Below, piece after piece: positions 1 through 9,858 of a stretch of DNA of 64,000 bases; within the stretch, counting starts at the first letter, position 1; each line of letters begins with the position of its first letter. The notes beneath the pieces were generated by a model. That model made no database searches and was not told where the DNA came from. It was given only the letters and a program-made list of their open reading frames with translations. The stretch spans positions 1-64,000 of the forward strand of contig NZ_RQJX01000012.1 of assembly GCF_003850045.1 (NCBI RefSeq). Direction: 5' to 3'. Source of the stretch: Aeromicrobium camelliae (GTDB lineage: Bacteria; Actinomycetota; Actinomycetes; Propionibacteriales; Nocardioidaceae). The position numbers and the translations under genes are program-made.

Positions 1-78
1 GAAACGGAACCTAGACAGCTCCACTCTCACCCGGAGGCCTTCACCTATCCAGAGAAACAACGTCCCTGGACATCACAC

Positions 79-1226
79 CTAGGCGAGCGCCTGCTCGAGG
101 TCGGCCACGAGGTCGTCGATGTCCTCGATGCCCACCGACAAGCGCACGAGATCGTCGGGAACCTCCAGCGCCGATCCCGCCGTCGACGCGTGCGTCATGG
201 CGCCGGGGTGCTCGATGAGCGACTCGATGCCGCCGAGGCTCTCGGCGAGCGTGAAGATCTTCGTGCGCGAGCAGAAGTCCAGAGCCGCGTCCCGCCCGCC
301 GGCCAGGCGCACCGAGATCATGCCGCCGAAACGGCGCATCTGGCGCGCCGCCGCTGCGTGACCGGGGTGCTCGGGGAGGCCGGGGTAGAGCACCTGCGCG
401 ATGGCGGGGTGGCCGAGCAGCAGGTCGACGACCGCCTCGGCGTTGTCGCAGTGGCGGTCCATGCGGACCGCCAGCGTCTTGGCTCCGCGCATCGTGAGGT
501 AGGCGTCGAACGGGCCGGGCACGGCTCCCGCCCCGTTCTGCAGGAACGCGAAGCCCGCGTCCAGTTCCTCGTCGTCGGTGACGAGGGCGCCGCCGACGAC
601 ATCGGAGTGTCCACCGATGTACTTCGTCGTGGAATGCAGCACCACGTCGGCGTCGAGTGCGAGCGGCTGCTGCAGGTACGGCGAGGCGAACGTGTTGTCG
701 ACGACGAGCCGGATGCCGGCCTCGCGCGTGATGGCCGCGATCCCCGCGATGTCGCCGATGTTCAGCAGCGGGTTGGTGGGAGTCTCGATCCAGACCGCCT
801 TGGTGTTCTCGCGGACGGCGGCCCGCACGGCGTCGGGGTCGTTCACGGCGACGGGGGTGTAGGTGATGCCCCAGTGCGTGAACACCTTGTCGATGAGCCG
901 GAAGGTGCCGCCGTACGCGTCGTCGGGGATCACGAGGTGATCGCCTGGGCGCAGCAGGGTCCGCAGCGCGGTGTCCGTCGCGGCCATGCCGGAGGCGAAC
1001 GCGCGGCCGAACCGGCCGCCCTCGAGTGCGGCGAGCGTGGCTTCGAGCGCCGTCCGGGTGGGGTTGCCGGTGCGGGCGTACTCGTAGCCGCTGCGCATAC
1101 CGCCCACGCCGTCCTGTGCGAACGTCGAGCTTGCGTAGATGGGGACGTTGACCGCGCCGGTGACCGGATCGGGCATGAACCCGGCGTGGATGGCGCGAGT
1201 GGCGAAACCGGAGTCGTCCGAGTGCG

Positions 1227-1230
<4 letters not shown>
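79..1230 (-). CDS. metB: cystathionine gamma-synthase/lyase family enzyme
   Basis: PLP-dependent enzyme of the Cys/Met metabolism family, 383 aa. Members either join an acyl-homoserine to cysteine to make cystathionine or cleave cystathionine to cysteine; the sequence alone does not decide which. The fold looks complete: SGMAAT at residues 80-85 in the cofactor-phosphate region, DNT at 178-180, and the Schiff-base lysine K203 in STTKYIGGHSD. The ATG at 1230 overlaps the stop of the upstream cbs gene by 4 nt (ATGA), so translation is probably coupled. Pairing with cbs points to transsulfuration between homocysteine and cysteine. The cytosolic role and family are secure; the choice between synthase and lyase is inference. 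Confidence 0.93.
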
Positions 1231-2600
<1,370 letters not shown>

Positions 2601-2606
2601 GGCTCC

Positions 2607-2612
2607 ATTGTC
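2607..2612 (-). promoter_or_regulatory. -10 hexamer for cbs
   Basis: GACAAT on the minus strand ends 6 nt before the cbs ATG, the spacing of a leaderless transcript. It is a GANNNT variant of the common TANNNT seen here. Confidence 0.4.
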
Positions 2613-2616
2613 GCAT

Positions 2617-2655
2617 CCGGTCACAGCCCGGGCCCGGGGCCCAGGCTGTGACCGG
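2617..2655 (-). terminator. hairpin between TM2 gene and cbs
   Basis: Perfect 12-bp arms (CCGGTCACAGCC and GGCTGTGACCGG) around a GC-rich interior that can pair further. It starts directly after the stop codon of the TM2 gene and ends just before the cbs promoter. There is no clear U tract, as is usual for hairpin terminators in high-GC actinobacteria. Confidence 0.7.
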
Positions 2656-2949
2656 TCAGCTGCGCAGGGGCCGCCCGTCGGCGTCCGTCGGGTCGCCCAC
2701 GAGCATGACGATGCCGTCGATGAACGGCCACAACGCCCCGGCGCCGCACGTCACCAGCGTCACCACGAGTTGGCCGACCCCGAGACCCACGTGACCGGCG
2801 TACATCCGCCCGATCCCCAGCGGAATGAGGATCTGCAGGAGACCCGCGATGATCTTCGACTTGTCCGAGTAGGGCGCGCCGGTCACCGGGTGACGGCCGT
2901 AGGGGGCCTCGGGAGAAGGTCCCCACCAGCCGGGCGGTGGTGTCGTCAT
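2656..2949 (-). CDS. TM2 domain membrane protein
   Basis: Small membrane protein, 97 aa. A proline, glycine and tryptophan rich N-terminus of about 30 residues is followed by a TM2 domain: SKIIAGLLQILIPLGIGRMY, a short turn, then a second hydrophobic segment at about residues 58-82 ending in the charged VGDPTDAD. The G-x-GRMY pattern between the two helices is typical of TM2 proteins, whose function is mostly unknown. It lies 17 nt downstream of secDF on the same strand and is probably cotranscribed with it. A link to protein export is suggested only by that position. Confidence 0.8.
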   Translation of the reverse strand: MTTPPPGWWGPSPEAPYGRHPVTGAPYSDKSKIIAGLLQILIPLGIGRMYAGHVGLGVGQLVVTLVTCGAGALWPFIDGIVMLVGDPTDADGRPLRS

Positions 2950-2966
2950 GGTCGTCAGCCTCGGCG

Positions 2967-5267
2967 TCAGATGACCGCACCGTCGCTACGTCCGTTGTCG
3001 ACGTAGGCGTACGGGTCGACCTGCTTCTTCGACGCGTCCTTGTCCGGGTTGTAGGGCCATCGCTCCTCGAGCAGCACGGCCAGCGATGAGGCGGTGAACA
3101 CGGTCGAGAAGATGCCGATGGTCAGACCGAAGATGATCGACAGCGAGAAGTCCGTGAGCGAGTCGCCACCGAGGAACGCGAGCGCCCCCAGGATGAACAA
3201 TGCGCTCAGGCTCGTGTTGATCGTGCGGGGGATCGTCTGCAGGATCGCTTCGTTGACGGTCGCCCGCAGGCTGGCTCCGGATCGCAGGCCGGTGTGTTCT
3301 CGGATGCGGTCGAACACGACGATCGTGTCGTTGACGGCCAGACCGATGATCGCCAGGATGCCGGCGAGGAACACGCTGTCGATCGTCTTGCCCCACCAGG
3401 CGAAGATGCCGACCACGGTCAGCACGACCGAGGCGAGCGAGAGCTGTGCCGACAACGCCCACGTCCAGCGGAAGCGCCAGGCGAGGTACAGCATCTGGGC
3501 ACCGATGGCGATCGCGAAGGCGATGAGCGCCTTGTTGCGCAACTCGGTGCCGAGGCTCGGACCGACCTGCTCGTCGCGAATCTGCTCGACGTCGCCGGCC
3601 ACGGAACCGACCGCCTCGCGGATTTGACCGGCCTCCTCATCGCTGAGGTCCTCCGTGCGCACCGTGACGTTCTCGTCGCCGCCGTCGCCGGACGACTCCT
3701 GCACCACGGCGTTCGGGAAGCCGGCTTCGCTCACAGCATCGCGGATCTGGTCGACGTCGACCTGCTCGGAGGTCGAGAACTCGATGATGCGGCCCCCGGT
3801 GAAGTCGACGCCGAGGTTCAGCCCCTTGCCGAAGATGCCGACGAGCGAGATCACGGCCACCGCCGCGGTGACGGCGACCCACAGGCCGGCGCGCTTCACG
3901 ATGAACGGACCGCGTTCGGTGATCAGCGCGCGGATCTTGCCCGTGCCGGCGATGCCGCTGGCCCGCGGGTGGGTGCGCAGCGGCTTGCGGCGCACGGCCC
4001 ACTCGGCCAGTACGCGGGCGACGACGAGGGCGGAGATCATCGACGCCAGGACACCGATCGTCAGCGTGACGCCGAAGCCTCGGACCGAACCGGTGGCGAA
4101 CACGAACAGCAGGATCGCCGCGAGGATCGTCGTAATGTTGGAGTCGATGATGGCGGACCAGGCCTTGGTGAAGCCGGTCGTCAGAGCCGGGCTGAGGCCG
4201 CTCTTCTCGTTCTCCTGGTACTCCTCGCGTGCGCGTTCGAAGACCAGGACGTTGGCATCGATGGCCAGACCGATCGCCAGCACGAAACCGGCGATGCCCG
4301 GCAAGGTCAGCGTCGCTCCCAACCAGACCAGGATGGCGTAGGAGATCAGCGTGTAGATGCCCAGCGCGACCGTCGCCATGAAACCGACGACGCGGTAGAC
4401 GAAGACGATGAACAGGCCCGTGAGAGCGAGGCCGATGACGGCGGCTTCGAACGAGGCGTCGATGGCTGCCGCGCCGAGGGTCGGGCCGATCGTGCGCTGC
4501 TCGATGATCGAGACGGGAACCGGCAGCGCGCCCCCCTTGATCAGCACCGCGAGGTCGTTGGCCGCGGCCGAGGAGAAGTCACCGGTGATGCTCGTGGTGC
4601 TGCCGCCGCCGCTCGCGCAGAGGTCGGGCTGGATCTGAGGTGAGGAGATGACCTGCTGGTCGAGCACGATGGCGATGCGCTGACCGCCGGCGGCGTTGGC
4701 GCAGGCGGAGCTGACGAGGTCGGACCACGGGCCGCGTCCCTCGCTGTTGAAGTCGACGTTGACCACCCAGCTGCCGATGCTGTTCTGCGGCTGCGCGGCT
4801 TGTGCGTCGCTGATCCCGTTGCCGTCGAGGCTGGGTGGCGCGAGGAGCAGTTGCTGACCGGACTCGTCGGGCAGGACGACCTGGCCCTCCTCCGGCTGCG
4901 TTTCGGCGGTGGCGGGGGAGACCACCTCGCGGAACTCCAGAGTGGCCGTCTGGCCGATGACCTCGGCGGCCTTGCGGGGGTCCTCGACACCGGGAAGTTC
5001 GACGATGATGCGGTTCTCACCCGAACGGGCGAGGGTCGGCTCCGAGACGCCGAGGGCGTCGACGCGGCCGCGGATGACCTCGAGGGCGCGGTCGGTGGCC
5101 TCGGCATCAGCGTCCACGCGGTCCGTGGACTCGGCCTCGAGGACGATCTGGGTGCCTCCGCGAAGGTCGAGGCCGAGGTTGGGAGGGAAGTGCCAGGCAG
5201 CGAGGCCGGCGAGGATGACGACGAAGAGCGCGGCGATCGCGCGCCAGCGCGACGGGGTCATGGTCAT
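2967..5267 (-). CDS. secDF: protein translocase subunit SecDF, single-chain fusion
   Basis: Inner-membrane accessory factor of the Sec translocase that uses the proton gradient to help pull proteins out of SecYEG, 766 aa. Both halves are in one uninterrupted reading frame. The SecD half has a first membrane helix at about residues 8-28, the motif LGLDLRGGTQIVLE at 31-44, a large periplasmic domain to about 245 and then five helices. The SecF half begins with a helix near 456, followed by LGVDFTGGRIIEF, a smaller periplasmic domain and five more helices, giving 12 in total. Length matches Bacillus SecDF rather than the longer split actinobacterial SecD plus SecF. It is 36 kb from yajC, not beside it as is usual. 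The C-terminus is hydrophilic and lysine-rich. Confidence 0.95.
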   Translation of the reverse strand: MTMTPSRWRAIAALFVVILAGLAAWHFPPNLGLDLRGGTQIVLEAESTDRVDADAEATDRALEVIRGRVDALGVSEPTLARSGENRIIVELPGVEDPRKAAEVIGQTATLEFREVVSPATAETQPEEGQVVLPDESGQQLLLAPPSLDGNGISDAQAAQPQNSIGSWVVNVDFNSEGRGPWSDLVSSACANAAGGQRIAIVLDQQVISSPQIQPDLCASGGGSTTSITGDFSSAAANDLAVLIKGGALPVPVSIIEQRTIGPTLGAAAIDASFEAAVIGLALTGLFIVFVYRVVGFMATVALGIYTLISYAILVWLGATLTLPGIAGFVLAIGLAIDANVLVFERAREEYQENEKSGLSPALTTGFTKAWSAIIDSNITTILAAILLFVFATGSVRGFGVTLTIGVLASMISALVVARVLAEWAVRRKPLRTHPRASGIAGTGKIRALITERGPFIVKRAGLWVAVTAAVAVISLVGIFGKGLNLGVDFTGGRIIEFSTSEQVDVDQIRDAVSEAGFPNAVVQESSGDGGDENVTVRTEDLSDEEAGQIREAVGSVAGDVEQIRDEQVGPSLGTELRNKALIAFAIAIGAQMLYLAWRFRWTWALSAQLSLASVVLTVVGIFAWWGKTIDSVFLAGILAIIGLAVNDTIVVFDRIREHTGLRSGASLRATVNEAILQTIPRTINTSLSALFILGALAFLGGDSLTDFSLSIIFGLTIGIFSTVFTASSLAVLLEERWPYNPDKDASKKQVDPYAYVDNGRSDGAVI

Positions 5268-5312
5268 GGGTGAGCTTTCACAGTGGGGTGGGCGGGACGG
5301 CGGACGCGAGGA

Positions 5313-5675
5313 TCAGGCGTTCGCCGGGGGTGCCCGCCCCAGGGCCGGGAGCCGGCGCCGACCGAGGGCCGCGCCGCCGCGCGTCAGCGCGACGATGCCG
5401 AGCAAGGCGACCGTGAGGAGAAGCTCGGCGACGAGGATCGCCTGGGCGTGATCACCCGCGGCGGTCACCTCGTGATCGTGCGCGTCCGGCTGGGCGACCG
5501 TCGCCCGGGACGTGGACGTGGAGGCGTCGCCCGCGCTGACCGATGCCGACGGCGCGCTGGACGATGAGCGCGCGTGTGCCGCCGCTCCCGGCCACGAGAC
5601 CGCGACCAAGAAGGCCACGAGGACCGCCGCGCTGCTCGCGGCGATCCCGCGGACGGTCGGTCGGGTGGGACGCAC
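5313..5675 (-). CDS. secreted or membrane-anchored protein of unknown function
   Basis: I do not recognise this 120-aa protein. It begins with an arginine-containing N-terminus and a hydrophobic stretch (about residues 10-33) ending in AAAHA, a plausible signal peptidase I site. A serine- and threonine-rich segment follows, then a histidine- and acid-containing patch (DAHDHE, GDHAQ) and a second membrane helix at about 80-98 with a basic C-terminal tail. The layout suggests a short extracytoplasmic loop held by one or two helices; the HDH patch could bind metal, which is speculation. The GTG start at 5675 is set by TAGACT ending 6 nt upstream. The gene runs into secDF 45 nt later and may be the first of a three-gene unit. 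Confidence 0.6.
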   Translation of the reverse strand: MRPTRPTVRGIAASSAAVLVAFLVAVSWPGAAAHARSSSSAPSASVSAGDASTSTSRATVAQPDAHDHEVTAAGDHAQAILVAELLLTVALLGIVALTRGGAALGRRRLPALGRAPPANA

Positions 5676-5681
5676 CCGGCG

Positions 5682-5687
5682 AGTCTA
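5682..5687 (-). promoter_or_regulatory. -10 hexamer, leaderless, for the 5313-5675 gene
   Basis: TAGACT on the minus strand ends 6 nt before the GTG. It probably drives the secDF unit and is divergent from the next promoter within a 32-nt gap. Confidence 0.6.
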
Positions 5688-5695
5688 ACCGCACG

Positions 5696-5701
5696 TACGC
5701 T
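5696..5701 (+). promoter_or_regulatory. -10 hexamer, leaderless, for the aldo/keto reductase
   Basis: TACGCT ends 6 nt before the ATG at 5708. Its -35 region must lie inside or next to the start of the divergent gene. Confidence 0.6.
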
Positions 5702-5707
5702 GACGCC

Positions 5708-6670
5708 ATGGCACAACGCACACTCGGTCGCAGCGGAATCGTGGTCAGCCCGGTCGGGGTCGGATGCAACGCCTTCGGCGCGCGCATCGACGCCGAGCAG
5801 ACCGCGGCGGTGGTGGACGCCGCCTTCGAGCACGGAGTGACCTTCTTCGACACCGCCGACGTCTACGGGCTCGGCGCGAGTGAGGAGCTGCTGGGCGCGG
5901 CGCTGCGCGGCCGTCGCGACGAGGTCGTCGTCGCGACCAAGTTCGGCATGGACATGCAGGGCGTCAACGGTGACGACGGCGGAAGCCGCGGCCGCCGCGA
6001 GTACGTGCACCGGGCCTGCGAGGCGAGTCTTCGCCGCCTCGGCGTCGACGTCATCGACCTCTACCAGTTCCACACGCCGGACCCCACGACTCCCGTGGCC
6101 GAGACGCTCGGGGCGCTCGACGAGCTCGTGCAGGCGGGCAAGGTGCGGGCGGTCGGGTGCTCGAACTTCCAAGCCTGGCAGCTCGTCGACGCCGACTGGA
6201 TCAGTCGCACCGAGGGCTACACGTCGTTCGTCACGGCGCAGAACGAGTACTCGCTGTACAACCGGACGGCCGAGGTGGAACTGACCCCGGCCTGCCGTCG
6301 GCTCGACGTCGGCATCCTTCCGTACTTCCCGTTGGCGTACGGCCTCCTCACCGGCAAGTACCGTCGCGACGAGCCGCCCGCGGAGGGCACTCGTCTCGCC
6401 CAGCAGCGGGCGCGTTACGAGGCGGCGGACTGGGACCGCATCGAGGCGCTGCAGGCGTTCGCCGAGGCGCGCGACGTGTCGTTGCTCGACGTGGCGATCG
6501 GCGGCCTCGCCGCTCAGCCGCAGGTCGCGAGCGTCATCGCCGGCGCGACGAAGCCCGAGCAGATCGCCGCGAACGCGGCCGCGGGCCGTTGGGAACCGAG
6601 CGAGGACGATTTGATCGAACTCGCCGCGATCGGACGGCCGGAGCAGAGCTACACGACGTTCGCGCCGTAG
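5708..6670 (+). CDS. aldo/keto reductase
   Basis: Cytosolic NADPH-dependent oxidoreductase of the aldo/keto reductase superfamily, 320 aa. The catalytic tetrad is complete: D48, Y53 (in FFDTADVYGLG), K78 (VVATKFG) and H122 (YQFHTPD). The cofactor-binding region GVIAGATKPEQIAANA-like segment (SVIAGATKPEQ) is present near residue 280. The sequence resembles the YghZ/Kv-beta-like group that acts on varied aldehydes and ketones, and the natural substrate cannot be read from it. The ATG at 5708 is preferred over upstream in-frame codons because TACGCT sits exactly one leaderless spacing before it and homology begins there. It is a single gene facing a minus-strand unit across a structured spacer. 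Confidence 0.9.
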   Translation: MAQRTLGRSGIVVSPVGVGCNAFGARIDAEQTAAVVDAAFEHGVTFFDTADVYGLGASEELLGAALRGRRDEVVVATKFGMDMQGVNGDDGGSRGRREYVHRACEASLRRLGVDVIDLYQFHTPDPTTPVAETLGALDELVQAGKVRAVGCSNFQAWQLVDADWISRTEGYTSFVTAQNEYSLYNRTAEVELTPACRRLDVGILPYFPLAYGLLTGKYRRDEPPAEGTRLAQQRARYEAADWDRIEALQAFAEARDVSLLDVAIGGLAAQPQVASVIAGATKPEQIAANAAAGRWEPSEDDLIELAAIGRPEQSYTTFAP

Positions 6671-6683
6671 GACAGGAGGGTGC

Positions 6684-6760
6684 GCCGGGTTGGGAGCGCC
6701 TCACGGCGCGTGGCCGCTCGTAGCGGCTTATGTTGGGACCCGGGGCTACCGCAACCCGGC
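6684..6760. other. multi-hairpin structured spacer, probable terminator region
   Basis: A perfect 9-bp outer stem (GCCGGGTTG at 6684-6692 with CAACCCGGC at 6752-6760) encloses two local hairpins: GCGCC/GGCGC around TCAC (6696-6709) and GCCGCT/AGCGGC around CGT (6713-6727). It lies between converging genes and could end transcription both ways, or fold as a small RNA element. I matched it to no known RNA family. Confidence 0.5.
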
Positions 6761-6825
6761 GCAGTTACCAGCCTAACCCGCCCTCGGATCAGCTCAAGGC
6801 CGACGGCCGAGGTCGAGCGTGACGA

Positions 6826-7440
6826 TCAATACAGGGCGCCGGCGCGTTCCAGTTCGGCGGCGCGGCGCAGGGCGCGGGCGGTGTCGACCAGCCGAGCGCC
6901 GCTGGGGGCGTCGCCGTCCTCGGCTTGAGCTCGTCCGACGCCGACGATGTGCGCGAACGCCGCGGCCCGATCGAGCGTCACATCGAAGTTCTCGCCGACG
7001 ATGCCGCGCACGACCGTGTCGACGAGGGCGACGACCTCCTGGGGGCCGGGCGGTTCGACGACGCCGGCGAGGACCTCCTGGACGGGCGCATAGGCCTTGC
7101 CGAGTGCGAACTCGCGGGCTGCGCGGTCGGGCTGGTGATGTACCCAGGTCCGCAGCACGTAGAGACGCCAGAGCGCTCCGGCGAGGGAATCGGCCGACGC
7201 GCGGGACCAGAGCTCGGCGATCACCCCGAGCCCCTCCTCGTCGGCGAGGTGCAGCACGCGGTCGACCAGTTCCTGGTCGTCGGCGGCGGGGTCCTTGATC
7301 CCGCGCACGAGCAGGTTGGCGATGCGATGCCCGGCCGCGGTGGCCTCCGAGGGATCGGAGGCCGGATCAGGCTGGACGTCGAAGAGATTCTGGCCGGGCA
7401 GTGCGGGCTTGTCGAAGTCGGCCACCGTCAGTCCTTCCAT
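6826..7440 (-). CDS. conserved actinobacterial protein of unknown function
   Basis: 204 aa, soluble, mostly alpha-helical and acidic, with no signal peptide or membrane segment. It contains an ALWRLYVLRTWVHHQPDRAA segment at about residues 84-103, followed by V-x-EPPGP. I recall similar short proteins in other actinobacteria, sometimes mislabelled as an RNA polymerase beta subunit, but the sequence offers no support for that function. The ATG at 7440 overlaps the end of the upstream serine hydrolase gene by 13 nt, so the two are probably cotranscribed and coupled. The C-terminal part keeps a heptad-like helix with many alanines. Function unknown. Confidence 0.75.
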   Translation of the reverse strand: MEGLTVADFDKPALPGQNLFDVQPDPASDPSEATAAGHRIANLLVRGIKDPAADDQELVDRVLHLADEEGLGVIAELWSRASADSLAGALWRLYVLRTWVHHQPDRAAREFALGKAYAPVQEVLAGVVEPPGPQEVVALVDTVVRGIVGENFDVTLDRAAAFAHIVGVGRAQAEDGDAPSGARLVDTARALRRAAELERAGALY

Positions 7441-8606
7441 GCTGCGTCGATCGCGGCGAGGTACGCGTCGAAGCGCGAGTCCCCGCACGGCCGGGTGACG
7501 CGGGGCGTGCCCCCGACAGGGTGCTCGAACCGCATGCGGTTCATGACGTACGCGACGGTGGTGCCGGTGTCGATGTCGTTGACGACGACCGATCCGCCCA
7601 GTCCGCCCCAATAGCAACGTCGGCCCGGCGCGGTTGCCGACGGTAGCGAACCGGCCAAAGCCCAGCCTGGGCCGAAGGTCAGCGGCAGACCGAGCACGAG
7701 GTCGACGCCGCTGACGTGGGGGGTGAGCAGGCGTTCGATCGTGGCCGTCCGCAACAGCCGGTGACCGCCGAACTCGCCTCCGTGGGAGATCACGGCTTGA
7801 GCCACGGCGACGCCGCGGGCGTTGCCGTGACCGTTCGCCGCGGGAATCTGACCGCGGCGCCAGCGTTCGGTGGACGACTCCCGCACGTGGACGAACGGGC
7901 GCACCAGCGCCCGGCTCGCGACGCTCTCGGGGTCGAGCGGATCGAGCTCGATCAGCCGGGGCGGAACCACCGGGGCGACCCGGACGTCGTCGGCGGGTGA
8001 CAGCCCGATGTGGACGTCGGCGCCGAGCGGCGCGGCGATGCGCTGTGCGATGACGTCTCCGGGCAGCAGGCCGGTGGTGCGGCGCATGACCTCGCCCAGC
8101 AGATGGCCCTGGTTCAGCAGCTGGTAACCGGGCGCGGAACGCGGAGCGAACCACGGAGCGGAGGCGGCGAGGTCGGCGGTGCTGCGTTCCCAGTCGTAGA
8201 GATCGTCGATCCCGATCGCCGGGCTCCACGCCGGGACGCCGGAGGTGTGCGCGAGGACGTCGAGAACCGTGACGTCGGCCTTGCCGTGCTGAGCGAACTC
8301 CGGCCAGTAGTGCGCGACGGGCCGGTCCACGTCCAGCACGCCGTCGTCGTGCAGCACCCACACCGCGAGGTTGACGAGCGTCTTGCTGGTCGACCACATC
8401 GGCGTGATCGTGTCGTGCTGCCAGGCGATGGTGTGTTCGCGGTCGGTCCAGCCGGCCCAGGTGTCGAGGACCACCTCGCCCTCGCGAATCACGCACAGGC
8501 TCGCGCCGAGCTCCACGCCGTCCGCGACGTTGCGCTGCAGCAGGGCGTCGACCTCGGTGAAACGGGGGTCGACGAGCGGGGCCCGGCGAGACGGCGCTGT
8601 CGTCAT
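7428..8606 (-). CDS. beta-lactamase-fold serine hydrolase (EstB/class C-like)
   Basis: Serine hydrolase of the beta-lactamase/penicillin-binding fold, 392 aa. The nucleophile motif SxxK is S72-T-S-K75 in MWSTSKTLVNL, and the general-base tyrosine is probably Y161 in GYQLLNQGHLLGEV. The third box falls near YWGGLGGS at about residue 343, where a G-G replaces the K-T-G of true beta-lactamases. This pattern fits lipolytic esterases such as EstB rather than antibiotic resistance. No signal peptide is visible, so a cytosolic esterase or peptidase is likely. The ATG at 8606 is the first plausible start after the RNase D gene ends at 8620. It overlaps the next gene by 13 nt. Confidence 0.85.
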   Translation of the reverse strand: MTTAPSRRAPLVDPRFTEVDALLQRNVADGVELGASLCVIREGEVVLDTWAGWTDREHTIAWQHDTITPMWSTSKTLVNLAVWVLHDDGVLDVDRPVAHYWPEFAQHGKADVTVLDVLAHTSGVPAWSPAIGIDDLYDWERSTADLAASAPWFAPRSAPGYQLLNQGHLLGEVMRRTTGLLPGDVIAQRIAAPLGADVHIGLSPADDVRVAPVVPPRLIELDPLDPESVASRALVRPFVHVRESSTERWRRGQIPAANGHGNARGVAVAQAVISHGGEFGGHRLLRTATIERLLTPHVSGVDLVLGLPLTFGPGWALAGSLPSATAPGRRCYWGGLGGSVVVNDIDTGTTVAYVMNRMRFEHPVGGTPRVTRPCGDSRFDAYLAAIDAAWKD

Positions 8607-8619
8607 CGCTTCAGCGTAA

Positions 8620-9858
8620 TCACTCGCGTAAGGCCTGACTGACCGGACCGGCCACGAGACCGATCTGCCATCGTCGGGCGCCCATCGCGCTGAGGGCCTC
8701 GCCGACCGTGTCGACGTCGATGACGGCAGGCGGCTCCCAGGCGAGCTGGCGGATGAGGCCTGGGGACACGAGGTTCTCGCTCGGCAGGTCGTACTGCTCG
8801 GCGAGTTCGGTGACAACGGTCTTGGCTCGCTGCAGACGCTCCGCGGCAGCGGGGCTCTTCTCGGCCCAGGCTCGCGGCGGCGGAGGTCCGTCGTGGCGCT
8901 GCCCCGCGGTCGGCAGCTCGGACTCGTCCAGGGACAAGGCCTCCTCGATCGCCTCATGCCACTGGTCGAGGAATCGGCGCGGGCCGCGGCCGCGCATGGG
9001 GCGCGCCGAGCGCAGTTCTCCGAGGTCGCGCGGCGGGGACATGGCGAGCTCGAGGATCGCGGAATCCGGCAGAACGCGGCCGGGCGTGACGTCGCGTTCG
9101 CGCGCGATGCGGTCGCGGGCCTGCCACAACGACCGCACGACCGCCAGCGAGCGCCGCCCCCGCGCCTTGTGAATACCCGAGGTGCGACGCCAGGGCTCAC
9201 TGCGCTCGGCCGGGCCGGTGAAGGACAGCAGCGCCTCGAACTCCTCGTGCGCCCAGGCGAGTTTGCCGGTGCGTTCGAGATCGGCTTCGACGAGATTGCG
9301 CAGTTCCACGAGCACCTCGACGTCGAGCGCGGCGTACTCCAGCCACGGCTCGGGCAAGGGGCGGGTGGACCAGTCGGCGGCCGAGAACTCCTTGGCGAGG
9401 CTCATGTGCAGGTAGTGCTCGACCAGCCCGGCCAGACCGACCCGCGGCAGGTTGAGCAGTCGCCCGGCGAGCTCGGTGTCGAACAGGGCCGTCGGCCGCA
9501 AACCGACCTCGGCCAGGCAGGGGAGGTCCTGCGTCGCCGCGTGCAAGATCCACTCCGCGTCGCCGAAGGCCTCGCCGAGATCGGTGAGGTCGTCGAATGC
9601 GGTCGGGTCGATGAGGAAGGTGCCGGCGCCCTCGCGTCGGACCTGCACGAGGTACGCACGTTGGGAGTAGCGGTAGCCCGACGCGCGTTCGGCGTCGAGG
9701 CCGATGGGGCCGTACGCCAGGGAGATCTCCGCACAGGCGCGGGCCAGTTCGTCTTCGTCGTCGATGACGGCGCCGAGCGGTTCGCGCAGGCCGAGACGGG
9801 GGAGCGGCGCCTCCTCGGGGGCGCCGTCGGGCGTGGCTCCGGCGTCCGGCGCGGTCAC
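8620..9858 (-). CDS. rnd: ribonuclease D-like 3'-5' exonuclease
   Basis: Exoribonuclease of the DEDDy family involved in tRNA 3' processing or RNA turnover, 412 aa. All metal ligands are visible: D55 and E57 (PIGLDAER), D111 (HAATQDLPCL), then Y175 and D179 (YAALDVEVL). An HRDC nucleic-acid-binding domain follows at about residues 225-305, and the last 100 residues form an actinobacterial C-terminal extension. The N-terminal 25 residues are proline- and acid-rich and probably disordered. The ATG overlaps the DUF3000 stop by 4 nt, an association often seen in actinobacteria. Cytosolic; the exact RNA substrate is not shown. Confidence 0.9.
   Translation of the reverse strand: MTAPDAGATPDGAPEEAPLPRLGLREPLGAVIDDEDELARACAEISLAYGPIGLDAERASGYRYSQRAYLVQVRREGAGTFLIDPTAFDDLTDLGEAFGDAEWILHAATQDLPCLAEVGLRPTALFDTELAGRLLNLPRVGLAGLVEHYLHMSLAKEFSAADWSTRPLPEPWLEYAALDVEVLVELRNLVEADLERTGKLAWAHEEFEALLSFTGPAERSEPWRRTSGIHKARGRRSLAVVRSLWQARDRIARERDVTPGRVLPDSAILELAMSPPRDLGELRSARPMRGRGPRRFLDQWHEAIEEALSLDESELPTAGQRHDGPPPPRAWAEKSPAAAERLQRAKTVVTELAEQYDLPSENLVSPGLIRQLAWEPPAVIDVDTVGEALSAMGARRWQIGLVAGPVSQALRE

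Noticed and set aside
7428..8606. An antibiotic-resistance beta-lactamase.
   Set aside because: SxxK is present, but there is no signal peptide and the third box lacks K-T-G, which fits esterase-type relatives better.
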